A stretch of 64,000 nt of DNA. It comes from Chryseobacterium sp. 6424 (GTDB taxonomy: Bacteria > Bacteroidota > Bacteroidia > Flavobacteriales > Weeksellaceae). Where the stretch lies: NCBI RefSeq assembly GCF_003692615.1, contig NZ_CP023540.1:1736001-1800000 (forward strand), in the 5' to 3' direction. Of the stretch, positions 55,866 to 64,000 are shown piece by piece; position 1 is the first letter of the stretch; each line of letters starts with the position of its first letter. The translations under genes were made by a program, and so were the position numbers. Under the pieces are notes generated by a model. That model saw only the letters and a list, made by a program, of their open reading frames with translations, was not told where the DNA came from and made no database searches.

Positions 55866-56257
55866 TGAAAGAGGAAACACTATTACACAGACAAATACAC
55901 CCCACATTTATTTTGGGAAAAATTATATCTGCACAAGTATTTGAGATTTCATCCCAAGTCTTTACTCCTACGCCGAAAGATGATTTTAAATTATCGGTTT
56001 ATAATGGTGAAAAATTTACTCCAAAAGAATCTTATGAACATTATACCAAAGAATTAGTTTCTGCCGGAACTGCTTCTGTAACGATACGCGAATGTAAATC
56101 TCAGGTACTAAATGTTACAGAAGATAATGATCCTTTTGATGGACATAGTTACATTGATTATACAGGATTATCAAACGGTGAAATAAAAGCAAAAGCAAAA
56201 AAACTTAAGGCTATAGCCATAACCCGTGGTTTAACCTATATTCCTGAAGAATATTAA
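55865..56257 (+). CDS. Uncharacterised partner protein, 130 aa
   Basis: The product starts MKEETLLHRQIHPTFILGKI, then SSQVFTPTPKDDFKLSVYNGEKFT and ends GHSYIDYTGLSNGEIKAKAKKL...RGLTYIPEEY. The HRQIHP, FTPTPKDD and IDYTGLSNGEIKxKAKKL segments look strongly conserved, by recollection, in a family that always follows a homologue of the upstream gene. The start codon overlaps the upstream stop by one base, so the two proteins are made in step and may form a complex. A terminator follows at once. No function known. Confidence 0.7.
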   Translation: MKEETLLHRQIHPTFILGKIISAQVFEISSQVFTPTPKDDFKLSVYNGEKFTPKESYEHYTKELVSAGTASVTIRECKSQVLNVTEDNDPFDGHSYIDYTGLSNGEIKAKAKKLKAIAITRGLTYIPEEY

Positions 56258-56291
56258 AACCGCGAGATTCTCGTTAAATCTCGCGGTTTTT
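56256..56291 (+). terminator. Terminator after the two-gene operon
   Basis: A perfect 14-bp stem AAAACCGCGAGATT / AATCTCGCGGTTTT with a 7-base loop and terminal T-run begins at the stop codon. It would also hinder minus-strand transcripts coming from hsdMS. Confidence 0.9.
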
Positions 56292-56305
56292 AAATAGTTT
56301 ATTGG

Positions 56306-56377
56306 GTAGGCGGTAGGCCCTGCTCTGCCAACAGGGATATAACGCTTTGCTCTAATTGGGATTCGGTGAATTTCATT
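56306..56377 (-). repeat. hsdR 5'-end repeat, copy 2 (remnant)
   Basis: This matches 54599-54670 at 69 of 72 positions. Read on the minus strand it starts ATG at 56376 and encodes MKFTESQLEQSVISLLAEQG before a stop five codons later. Its ATG overlaps the TGA stop of the DUF3644 gene (ATGA), so an hsdR gene once followed that gene directly. Confidence 0.9.
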
Positions 56378-57479
56378 GGTTATTTATTTGAAAATCTTCT
56401 AAATTTAATTTCTGTTTTTTATCATATGAACCTTTCCAAACAGTTTTGGTTAGTTTTTCCAAGGAAATGTTTTCGACCAAAAATTTCACCCATGCTTCTT
56501 GAAATACATAATCGTCGTGAACTTCATCATAATGGCAAAAATTTGTATTACAGTCAAAAGGATCGTTTTGCCCTTCATCTTGTGCAGTCGGCCTAATTGA
56601 AAATGCATAGTACAAACATTTCAAATCAAAATGATTAATTTTTTTTGAAAGCTCAATTTCGTCGTTAACAAGCCTTATTACTTCGCCAGGTTTTAATTTT
56701 CCAGGATTTAATACTTCTTTATGAACTACCTTATCTTTAATAATCGTAGTAATTTTTTCATAATTAAATCTATCTTCTTCAGAAAGATTATTCCAATTAA
56801 CAAATTCTATTGCTAAATCACTCCTATTTGTGTTAGAAATCTTGGGAACTTGAATTAATTTAATACTGTACTCCTGTGAATCAAAAACATCATTAGGTAG
56901 TGCATTTTTATATCTATCAATAAATTCCCTCAAATCTTTAACCTCTTTGGAAAGTAACGTTTTACTGGCAATACTTTGCCCGCTAGTTCTAATTCGGGAA
57001 AACTGCAATGCAAACGATAGTGATTCATTCAAAGCATATTCTTCACCAAAAAAATCTATTAGCTTGCTTTCGAAATTATAAAGTAAAGATTGGCATTCTC
57101 CAAAAATCGTGATACCAATTTCATCTTTTTCAATATGTCTATGCTCAATTTTATTTCTCAGTTTTATAAAGAAATCTAGATTAGCTTTTTGTGAAAGGCT
57201 TAGTTGTCCATATTTAGTAATGCATGTTTTCAGTTCCCATGCTTTTTTTTCTCCTTCAATTAATTCATATCGTCCACTTTTATTTTTATAATAGAATTTA
57301 TCACCAATGGTGTAGTGGAAATGCGCTTGAAACAATTTAGTCCATGCCATAATCATATTTGTAATATAGCCTTCGACTCTATAATTAGTCCGGGGCTTAT
57401 TATAAATCTCTACTGCTAAAAGCGCACATTCAATCGCATTTTCGAGAATAACCTTTGTCTTTCCTTTTCGTAGTTGCAT
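56373..57479 (-). CDS. DUF3644 domain-containing protein, HEPN-like
   Basis: The 368-residue protein opens with a helical domain: LENAIECALLAVEIYNKPRTNYRVEGYI, AWELKTCITKYGQLSLSQKANLDFFIKLRNKIEHRHI (seen in parts). RNKIEH (Arg108, His113) is the RX4H motif of HEPN RNases. The C-terminal part (about 200-368) has a predicted winged-helix-like region and CNTNFCHYDEVHDDY. DUF3644 proteins occur in defence loci. It is 9 bases after the DUF4145 gene and directly precedes an hsdR 5' remnant. RNase activity is inferred. Confidence 0.8.
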   Translation of the reverse strand: MQLRKGKTKVILENAIECALLAVEIYNKPRTNYRVEGYITNMIMAWTKLFQAHFHYTIGDKFYYKNKSGRYELIEGEKKAWELKTCITKYGQLSLSQKANLDFFIKLRNKIEHRHIEKDEIGITIFGECQSLLYNFESKLIDFFGEEYALNESLSFALQFSRIRTSGQSIASKTLLSKEVKDLREFIDRYKNALPNDVFDSQEYSIKLIQVPKISNTNRSDLAIEFVNWNNLSEEDRFNYEKITTIIKDKVVHKEVLNPGKLKPGEVIRLVNDEIELSKKINHFDLKCLYYAFSIRPTAQDEGQNDPFDCNTNFCHYDEVHDDYVFQEAWVKFLVENISLEKLTKTVWKGSYDKKQKLNLEDFQINNQ

Positions 57480-57488
57480 TTTTATATT

Positions 57489-58127
57489 TTAATCAGGCAT
57501 CTCTTCCAAAATTTGACGTGTTGTCTCTTCTGTTTCGATCCAAGAAATTGTAAGGTCGATAAGTTTTTTTAAACTTTGAACATCCTTCCCTTCCCATTTT
57601 CTTTCATAGTGAGTTTCGTCATTTCCCAACCAAACTGCTCTTTTTGCAACATTTTTTATATTATCACTTTTAATGTAATCATTTATAACTGGCATTAACA
57701 TTTTGGCTTTAATTTCACTTTCTTTTTCGGGATATAATTTGCAGGAATAATCCTTTATTAAAAATTCTAAAGCTTTTCGGAAGCCTACACCCGAAATCTG
57801 GTCAAGATTGTAGTGTTCTGCAGTTTCAGCTTGATTGTATATGGTTATAAAATTTGGTGAAATACTAGAAATTATTTCACTAAATTTTTTAACTTCAAGA
57901 AACCCTCCAATAGCATTTTTATAAAAATAAGTGTTCGATTGTAACTTTTCGTAAACAGTTACAAAAGCCTTTCCACAAGCCAAATTTGTGCATATTATAA
58001 AAAAACTTAATTCAGAATTTTTTAATGAATGTGAATTAGTTTTTGGAATTATGTGTTTATGGCAGTAAGGACAAAAATCTATAATTCTGCCAATATCGAA
58101 TACCCGACTATCCAAATGTATTTGCAT
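57489..58127 (-). CDS. DUF4145 domain-containing protein
   Basis: The 212-residue protein has a zinc-ribbon-like pair CPYCHKHI (about 19-26) and CTNLACG (about 47-53), then the DUF4145 helical domain with YNLDQISGVGFRKALEFLIKD and AVWLGNDETHYERKW, the latter at the position of the family's N-E-x-x-H motif. DUF4145 is known as a domain of, or neighbour to, type I R subunits. It probably acts with the DUF3644 protein. It lies between an hsdS 3' remnant and the DUF3644 gene. Confidence 0.83.
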   Translation of the reverse strand: MQIHLDSRVFDIGRIIDFCPYCHKHIIPKTNSHSLKNSELSFFIICTNLACGKAFVTVYEKLQSNTYFYKNAIGGFLEVKKFSEIISSISPNFITIYNQAETAEHYNLDQISGVGFRKALEFLIKDYSCKLYPEKESEIKAKMLMPVINDYIKSDNIKNVAKRAVWLGNDETHYERKWEGKDVQSLKKLIDLTISWIETEETTRQILEEMPD

Positions 58128-58140
58128 AATTTTATTGTTT

Positions 58141-58179
58141 TTATTTCGCCATCGCGATTTTCCTCAGCAGCCGTTTTTT
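58141..58179 (-). pseudogene. hsdS 3'-end remnant
   Basis: The minus strand encodes KKRLLRKIAMAK and a TAA stop, very like the end of the intact HsdS (LKSLLLGKMAVEN, stop). No ORF extends further upstream. With the hsdR 5' remnant at 58229-58260 it marks an old hsdS-to-hsdR boundary region. Short length makes this suggestive rather than certain. Confidence 0.55.
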
Positions 58180-58228
58180 TATTACTTTACATTTTAAATC
58201 ATAAAATGTCCTTTACTTTTAACTAAGT

Positions 58229-58260
58229 CTTTGCTCTAATTGGGATTCAGTGAATTTCAT
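58229..58260 (-). repeat. hsdR 5'-end repeat, copy 3 (remnant)
   Basis: This matches the first 32 bases of hsdR at 31 positions. On the minus strand it reads MKFTESQLEQ from an ATG at 58260, then diverges and stops three codons later. It lies 12 bases downstream of the coiled-coil gene's stop codon. Confidence 0.85.
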
Positions 58261-58272
58261 GGTTTTTATTTT

Positions 58273-59699
58273 TTAGACAATTTCGTCGTCATCAGTTTCG
58301 GTAGATAAATCATCAATTGCTTTATCTATAATATCTTCCTTTTCAGCTATTTTTTTCTTTGCTCTATTTTCTAAAATTGCTACAATTTTACTCATACCTG
58401 GGATTCCATCCAATTTATCAATGGCGATTTGGAATTTATAGCTTTGCTCTAGAGCCTCCATTAATGGGTGATCAGAAGCCTCATAATTTGAAATTAACTT
58501 TCCTGGATTTTCTGACGAAACTTGTAGAAAAGCAGAAAGTAACCGATATCTTAATTCTTCACTCTCTTCATGATCATTAAGATTATTTATTTGCTTGGAT
58601 AGTCCTTCGTATGTTTTACTTAAAACCTCTTTATGAGAATACTCTTCGATTAATCTTTTTGAAAGATTAAGTTTTTTATTTGCCGAATACGTAAACCAAA
58701 GTACTGGTATATAGATAGGAATTATTGCCAAAACTAGCCGTGGCAATTTGAGAATGGTTTCCTCAAGTTGATGACCACTAAATATATAATAAATACTCAC
58801 GCACACAGGTAATAAACTGACAGCGATCATCATATATATACCTCTATTAAAACTTTTTCGTAAATCACTTGATTGTTGCATTTCTTCCGTTCTTTTTGCT
58901 GAAAATGCCGAGGACAAACCAGCTGTCATTGCATTGGGCAATAAACTTTGTATTTCATCTATATTAGCTTTATATCGATCTTTATGATCTGACTCAAAAA
59001 GCGAGAATTTTTCTTTATATTCTATATTAATACTATTAACTCTATTAGTAGCCACATTAATTGCAGTATCTAACTCAGAATATATTTCTTCAAGTTGTTC
59101 TTTCTTTCCTGGAATATGCATTGCAGACCCATCTTCCTCTTCATCATCATATCCAAAAATATCTTGATATAACTCATCAATGTCTTTTACTCTATTATTA
59201 ATTAGAGAGAGTGAAGTTTTAGATTTGTTAGCATTATTTTCTACAGAATTAATAAAACCTTCAATTCAGCTAGTTTTTCATCTAAATTTGGATAATTTTC
59301 AGTAAATGAATCGATTTTATCAATTCTTTCGCTTAATTCCGAAAAATTATTTTTTGCTTTCTCGTCAATTTGTTCAATTTGTGTTTTAAGAACTGTAATT
59401 TCATCCTTCTTACTTACTATCTCGTTGAAAAAACTCTCCGCATCCTTCAATTTTTGCTCAATATTAGAAACAAAAGTAGTTGCTTCATTAAATCTCTGCT
59501 CACTTCTATTCTTATATTCTGCTGCTTTTCGCGAACTTTGAAATGCTTCAGATTGAGATTCAGATGTTTTGGAAACGATTTCTTTTCTAATTTCATTATC
59601 CTGCGCTTCAAGTTTAGTTATTCTTTCCCATAACTTCTTTCTCTCGTCTTCCAGATACTGAACTTTCTTTTTCAAATCTTTATCTTCAAAAAATGCCAT
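58273..59699 (-). pseudogene. Coiled-coil and transmembrane protein gene, one frameshift
   Basis: The first part (59699 to about 59262) encodes a long coiled coil (KKKVQYLEDERKKLWERITKLE...). The frame then breaks near 59256-59264; one added base gives GFINSVENNANKSKTSLSL and INNRVKDIDELYQDIFGYDDE and continues without a stop into the second part (apparent ATG at 59121), which has two membrane segments (IYMMIAVSLLPVCVSIYYIF and LVLAIIPIYIPVLWFTY) and more coiled coil. Restored length is about 475 residues. No named family is recognised. Its place between hsdS and hsdR is like that of rlo genes. Mutation or sequencing error are both possible. Confidence 0.75.
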
Positions 59700-59710
59700 A
59701 GTTAATGTTT

Positions 59711-60934
59711 TTAATTTTCCACCGCCATTTTACCCAGCAGCAGGCTTTTTAGTTCTTCGAATTTTTGGGTTTGTCTGGTAATTAGTTTTATTTTTTTTAT
59801 TAAATTACCTATTATTCCATCATATTTTTTAACTATTTCATTTTGGGGTATTAAAATCTTGAATGCTGTTAATTGCGGAACAGTTAATTGATTTTGAACA
59901 GAACCTGAATCGTCGAATTCAAATTTATTAATGTAATCAAAAAGATATTTTGCAAAAAAATCTTCATTCGGTATTACTACAATTAATCTTACAATAGGAA
60001 CAAAAGGCTCATCTCTTAAAACACAAAATCCAATTGTACCTCTTGCGGAAATAGAAATGCTTTTTTTGAAAATTTTTGCCTCGTTTGTAAATCCATAAAG
60101 ACCTTCATCGGTAACACCATTTGAATAAATGGGAATTCTACACTCAGTAGACTTAATGTTTGAAAATACATTGGGTCTGTCACCTCCCGCTGATAGCGTT
60201 GCAATTTCTTTAATCGGTTGCAAATTCCACCCCTCCGGAATTTCCTTGCCCAGTTCTTCGTTGTATACCATTTTTCCTCCGGAAGATTTGTAAGTTGGGT
60301 GGGTGGTTGATGGTTGATGGTTGTGGGATTCTTTGCTCTTTGTTCTTTCTTCTTTGTTCTCAACCGGAAATTCAAAATCCTCAAACCAATGCTTATAAAT
60401 GGTTTGTGCGGTTTCCTCTAATTTCCAGCAAAGTTTTTTGTTCAACAGGATGCGCTGCTCCACGGCTTGGTATTCCGCAACGATCTCTTTTTGCTTTTCG
60501 AGGGAGGGCAAAGGAAATTTCATATTCAAAAAATCTTCCCACTCCAAACTTCCTCTTACACCACCAACGGCCAAAAAACATGCTTCGCGGTCAAACTCGC
60601 TTCGCGTAAACCACATCATAAGATAATCTGGAGAAAGACTGCCTTCATCTACAATTTCAAATATTGGATAAGCTTGCGATATAATACCGGGCTCGTTCTT
60701 TTTCCATAACGCAACGGGCATCTTTTTATCTCTGCGCACTTGCATAACGCTACACGCAAACTGATTTTTGCGAATAATCTTGTAAGTGGACATATCTGTT
60801 CCCACCACATTTGCAACAGAAGTAATGAAGTTTTTATTAATGGTCAAACCTGCCAAATTGCTTATTTCCAAATTCCGGTTACGCTCGTCCACCAATCGGA
60901 TATAGTCGCCCAGTCTTTTATAATTCGAATGCAT
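59711..60934 (-). CDS. hsdS: Type I restriction-modification specificity subunit (HsdS)
   Basis: The ATG at 60934 (407 residues) is preferred to a TTG at 60949; either overlaps the end of hsdM. Two target-recognition domains are each followed by a helical conserved region: FPLPSLEKQKEIVAEYQAVEQRI after the first and ILIPQNEIVKKYDGIIGNLIKKI after the second (in parts). Between them is a linker with repeated Lys/Glu/Ser/His residues and GKEIPEGWNL. HsdS sets the DNA site for both methylation and cutting. The C-terminus is LLLGKMAVEN. Confidence 0.93.
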   Translation of the reverse strand: MHSNYKRLGDYIRLVDERNRNLEISNLAGLTINKNFITSVANVVGTDMSTYKIIRKNQFACSVMQVRRDKKMPVALWKKNEPGIISQAYPIFEIVDEGSLSPDYLMMWFTRSEFDREACFLAVGGVRGSLEWEDFLNMKFPLPSLEKQKEIVAEYQAVEQRILLNKKLCWKLEETAQTIYKHWFEDFEFPVENKEERTKSKESHNHQPSTTHPTYKSSGGKMVYNEELGKEIPEGWNLQPIKEIATLSAGGDRPNVFSNIKSTECRIPIYSNGVTDEGLYGFTNEAKIFKKSISISARGTIGFCVLRDEPFVPIVRLIVVIPNEDFFAKYLFDYINKFEFDDSGSVQNQLTVPQLTAFKILIPQNEIVKKYDGIIGNLIKKIKLITRQTQKFEELKSLLLGKMAVEN

Positions 60935-62534
60935 ACCCCAATTTTTCAAAAACTTTCTTTAAATCCTCATTGCTCTGCTGCTCTTCTTTCAGCAAGCCTA
61001 CGATGTCCTGTTGAAGCTCCGTCATTTTCTCATGATAATCCACATTCTCATCGCGGTTTACAAACTCGATGTATTTGCTGGGCACCAATGAATAATCTTT
61101 GTTTTTAATTTCTTCTTTCGTGGCAGAATAGCAATATTCTGGGATGTTCTGGTAGGAAATACCCTCAACAATATCTTCATTGGGCGTCCACTGTTTTGTG
61201 GTTTCATCGTAGTTGTTCGCAGTCTGCCAGCGATGGTAGGTATGGGCGATATTGTAAATGTCGAGTTCCGAAAACTGCGTGAATTTTTTCTCAAAAGGAA
61301 TCCCCTTTTCCCGCAAATCCATAAACAGGACTTCATCCACACGGTGGCGATAGCGGCGTATTTGGTCGCCTTTTTCCACGGTGTGTTGCTTTTTATTTTT
61401 GTTCAATATCCAGAGCGTTACGCTGATATTGGTAGTATAAAACATATTCTGCGGTAGAATGATGATGGCTTCCACGAGGCCGTTTTCTACGAGTGTTTTT
61501 CGGATGGCTTTTTCCGTGCCGTCGCCACTCAGCGCACCGTTGGCAAGGATGAAGCCCGCCACGCCGTTCTCGGAAAGTTTGGAAACCATGTGCAAAATCC
61601 AGCCGTAATTGGCATTGCTGGTAGGCGGAACTTCGTAGCCGTTCCATCGTGGATCGTCCACCAGTTCATTCGCAGCACGCCAGTCCTTTTGATTAAAAGG
61701 CGGATTGGCCATAATGAAATCGGCTTTCAAATCCTTATGCTGGTCGTTGGAAAAAGTGTCTGCCGCCACCTCGCCAAGATTTGCGGAAATCCCGCGGATA
61801 GCGAGGTTCATTTTTGCCAGTTTGTAGGTGGCATTAGTGTACTCCTGCCCATAGACGGAGATTTGCTTCTTGTTGCCGCTGTGCTCGTTTACAAACTTTA
61901 CCGACTGCACGAACATTCCACCGGAACCGCAGCAAGGATCATAGATTTTGCCCTCGAAAGGTTCTATCATCTCAGCAATCAAGTTTACAATGGATTTTGG
62001 GGTGTAGAATTCGCCTTTGCCCTTTCCTTCCGCCAAAGCAAAATTGGAGAGGAAATATTCGTACACGCGACCTACCAAATCGTGCTCCTTATCCGCAATG
62101 GTATTTATTTGATTAATGGTATCCAGCAATGCCGAAAGTTTACTCACATCCAGCCCCAGTCGGGAAAAATAATTATCAGGAAGTGCACCTTTCAGCGCAG
62201 GATTGTTTTGCTCTATCGTAAAAAGCGCGGTATCTATTTTCAGGGCGATGTCGGATTGCTTCGCCTGCTGCATCATGTAGCTCCAACGCGCTTGCTCGGG
62301 TAGATAGAAAACATTTTTCATGGTGTAGAATTCCACCATGTCGGTAAACTGTTCTTTGCCTTCGGCAATGAGTTCCTGTTTTCTTTCTTCGAAGGTATCT
62401 CCTGCAAATTTCAGGAAGATGAGACTGAGGACAATGTGTTTATATTCAGCAGATTCCACAGAACCCCGCAATTTGTTTGCGGAATCCCAAAGTGTTTCTT
62501 CAATGGATTTGGACTTGGTAATTTTTTTGGCCAT
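60918..62534 (-). CDS. hsdM: Type I restriction-modification methyltransferase subunit (HsdM)
   Basis: The 538-residue protein has the SAM-binding motif YDPCCGSGGM (about 198-207) and the N6-adenine catalytic motif NPPF at 277-280, with the N-terminal helical HsdM_N domain (LWDSANKLRGSVESAEYKH). It methylates adenine in the site chosen by HsdS. It is first in the operon, 15-20 bases downstream of the inferred start of transcription, and overlaps hsdS by 17 bases. Confidence 0.96.
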   Translation of the reverse strand: MAKKITKSKSIEETLWDSANKLRGSVESAEYKHIVLSLIFLKFAGDTFEERKQELIAEGKEQFTDMVEFYTMKNVFYLPEQARWSYMMQQAKQSDIALKIDTALFTIEQNNPALKGALPDNYFSRLGLDVSKLSALLDTINQINTIADKEHDLVGRVYEYFLSNFALAEGKGKGEFYTPKSIVNLIAEMIEPFEGKIYDPCCGSGGMFVQSVKFVNEHSGNKKQISVYGQEYTNATYKLAKMNLAIRGISANLGEVAADTFSNDQHKDLKADFIMANPPFNQKDWRAANELVDDPRWNGYEVPPTSNANYGWILHMVSKLSENGVAGFILANGALSGDGTEKAIRKTLVENGLVEAIIILPQNMFYTTNISVTLWILNKNKKQHTVEKGDQIRRYRHRVDEVLFMDLREKGIPFEKKFTQFSELDIYNIAHTYHRWQTANNYDETTKQWTPNEDIVEGISYQNIPEYCYSATKEEIKNKDYSLVPSKYIEFVNRDENVDYHEKMTELQQDIVGLLKEEQQSNEDLKKVFEKLGYAFEL

Positions 62535-62553
62535 TCAAATTATCGTTATTCTT

Positions 62554-62561
62554 CAAAAATA
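62554..62561 (-). promoter_or_regulatory. -7 promoter element of hsdMS
   Basis: The minus strand reads TATTTTTG, matching TAnnTTTG, 20 bases ahead of the hsdM ATG. Confidence 0.5.
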
Positions 62562-62656
62562 AGAAAAAATAACTTTACTATATTTTCTTTTAATTTGATT
62601 CTCTGAACATCTCGGTTCTTTTTCTTCAGGTAGAATCTCGGTTAGATAGTCGTTCC

Positions 62657-64000
<1,344 letters not shown>

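Noticed and set aside
60295..60709. Plus-strand ORFs across hsdS
   Set aside because: These are antisense frames of hsdS without motifs; the hsdS frame has clear family features.

Overview
The window comes from a chromosome of the phylum Bacteroidota, most likely family Weeksellaceae (Chryseobacterium/Kaistella group). The evidence is the gene content (DUF4290, DUF3109, DUF6427-like and DUF6952-like proteins, fused SecDF, a type IX secretion sorting domain), start sites with little Shine-Dalgarno signal, and repeated upstream matches to the Bacteroidota -7 promoter element TAnnTTTG.

Positions 1-45050 are conserved backbone. In order they hold: the tail of a fumarylacetoacetase-like gene; a universal stress protein; two paired membrane proteins; DUF3109 and MgtC-like genes; trigger factor; a TonB receptor locus that looks like a metal (perhaps zinc) uptake unit; pfkA-gapA; an MpaB-like protein; a secreted GH13 amylase; a run of minus-strand genes (DUF4230, a possible PD-(D/E)XK protein, a LuxE-like protein, an LpxH-like hydrolase, QueD); the glyoxylate shunt genes aceBA with a divergent XRE-type regulator broken by two frameshifts; comF and upp; der; murA (active-site Cys replaced by Asp); redox and peroxide genes; uvrA; DsbA-like, GreA/GreB-like and YceI genes; an M1-peptidase-like outer-membrane protein; PAP2, TatA, an MFS exporter and secDF.

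Positions 45051-48316 are a scar. An IS3-family element (45574-46915) joins the 3' end of an outer-membrane protein gene to the 3' end of a DEAD-helicase/DUF3427 gene; both lack their 5' parts.

From about 48317 to the right edge lies an AT-rich genomic island. It starts at a duplicated 3' half of a CAT-anticodon tRNA, followed by three 11-bp direct repeats and a tyrosine recombinase. The cargo is an AbiEii/AbiEi toxin-antitoxin pair with a clear palindromic operator, then a type I restriction-modification locus (hsdM, hsdS, hsdR) whose hsdS-hsdR gap is packed with accessory genes, and finally an IS5-type transposase cut by the window edge.

The most interesting part is that hsdS-hsdR gap (54600-59710). 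Three accessory modules sit there: a plus-strand two-gene operon of unknown function; a DUF4145 plus DUF3644 (RX4H, HEPN-like) pair; and a coiled-coil/membrane protein gene with a 1-base frameshift. Copies of the first 32-72 bases of hsdR occur at three places, and a decayed hsdS 3' end at one. This suggests the hsdS-hsdR junction has acted as a repeated insertion or recombination slot for defence genes, as the slot of prrC in EcoprrI and of rlo genes in Campylobacter type I loci would predict.

Three single-base losses (two in A-runs of the XRE regulator, one in the coiled-coil gene) break otherwise intact reading frames; they are either recent mutations or assembly errors.
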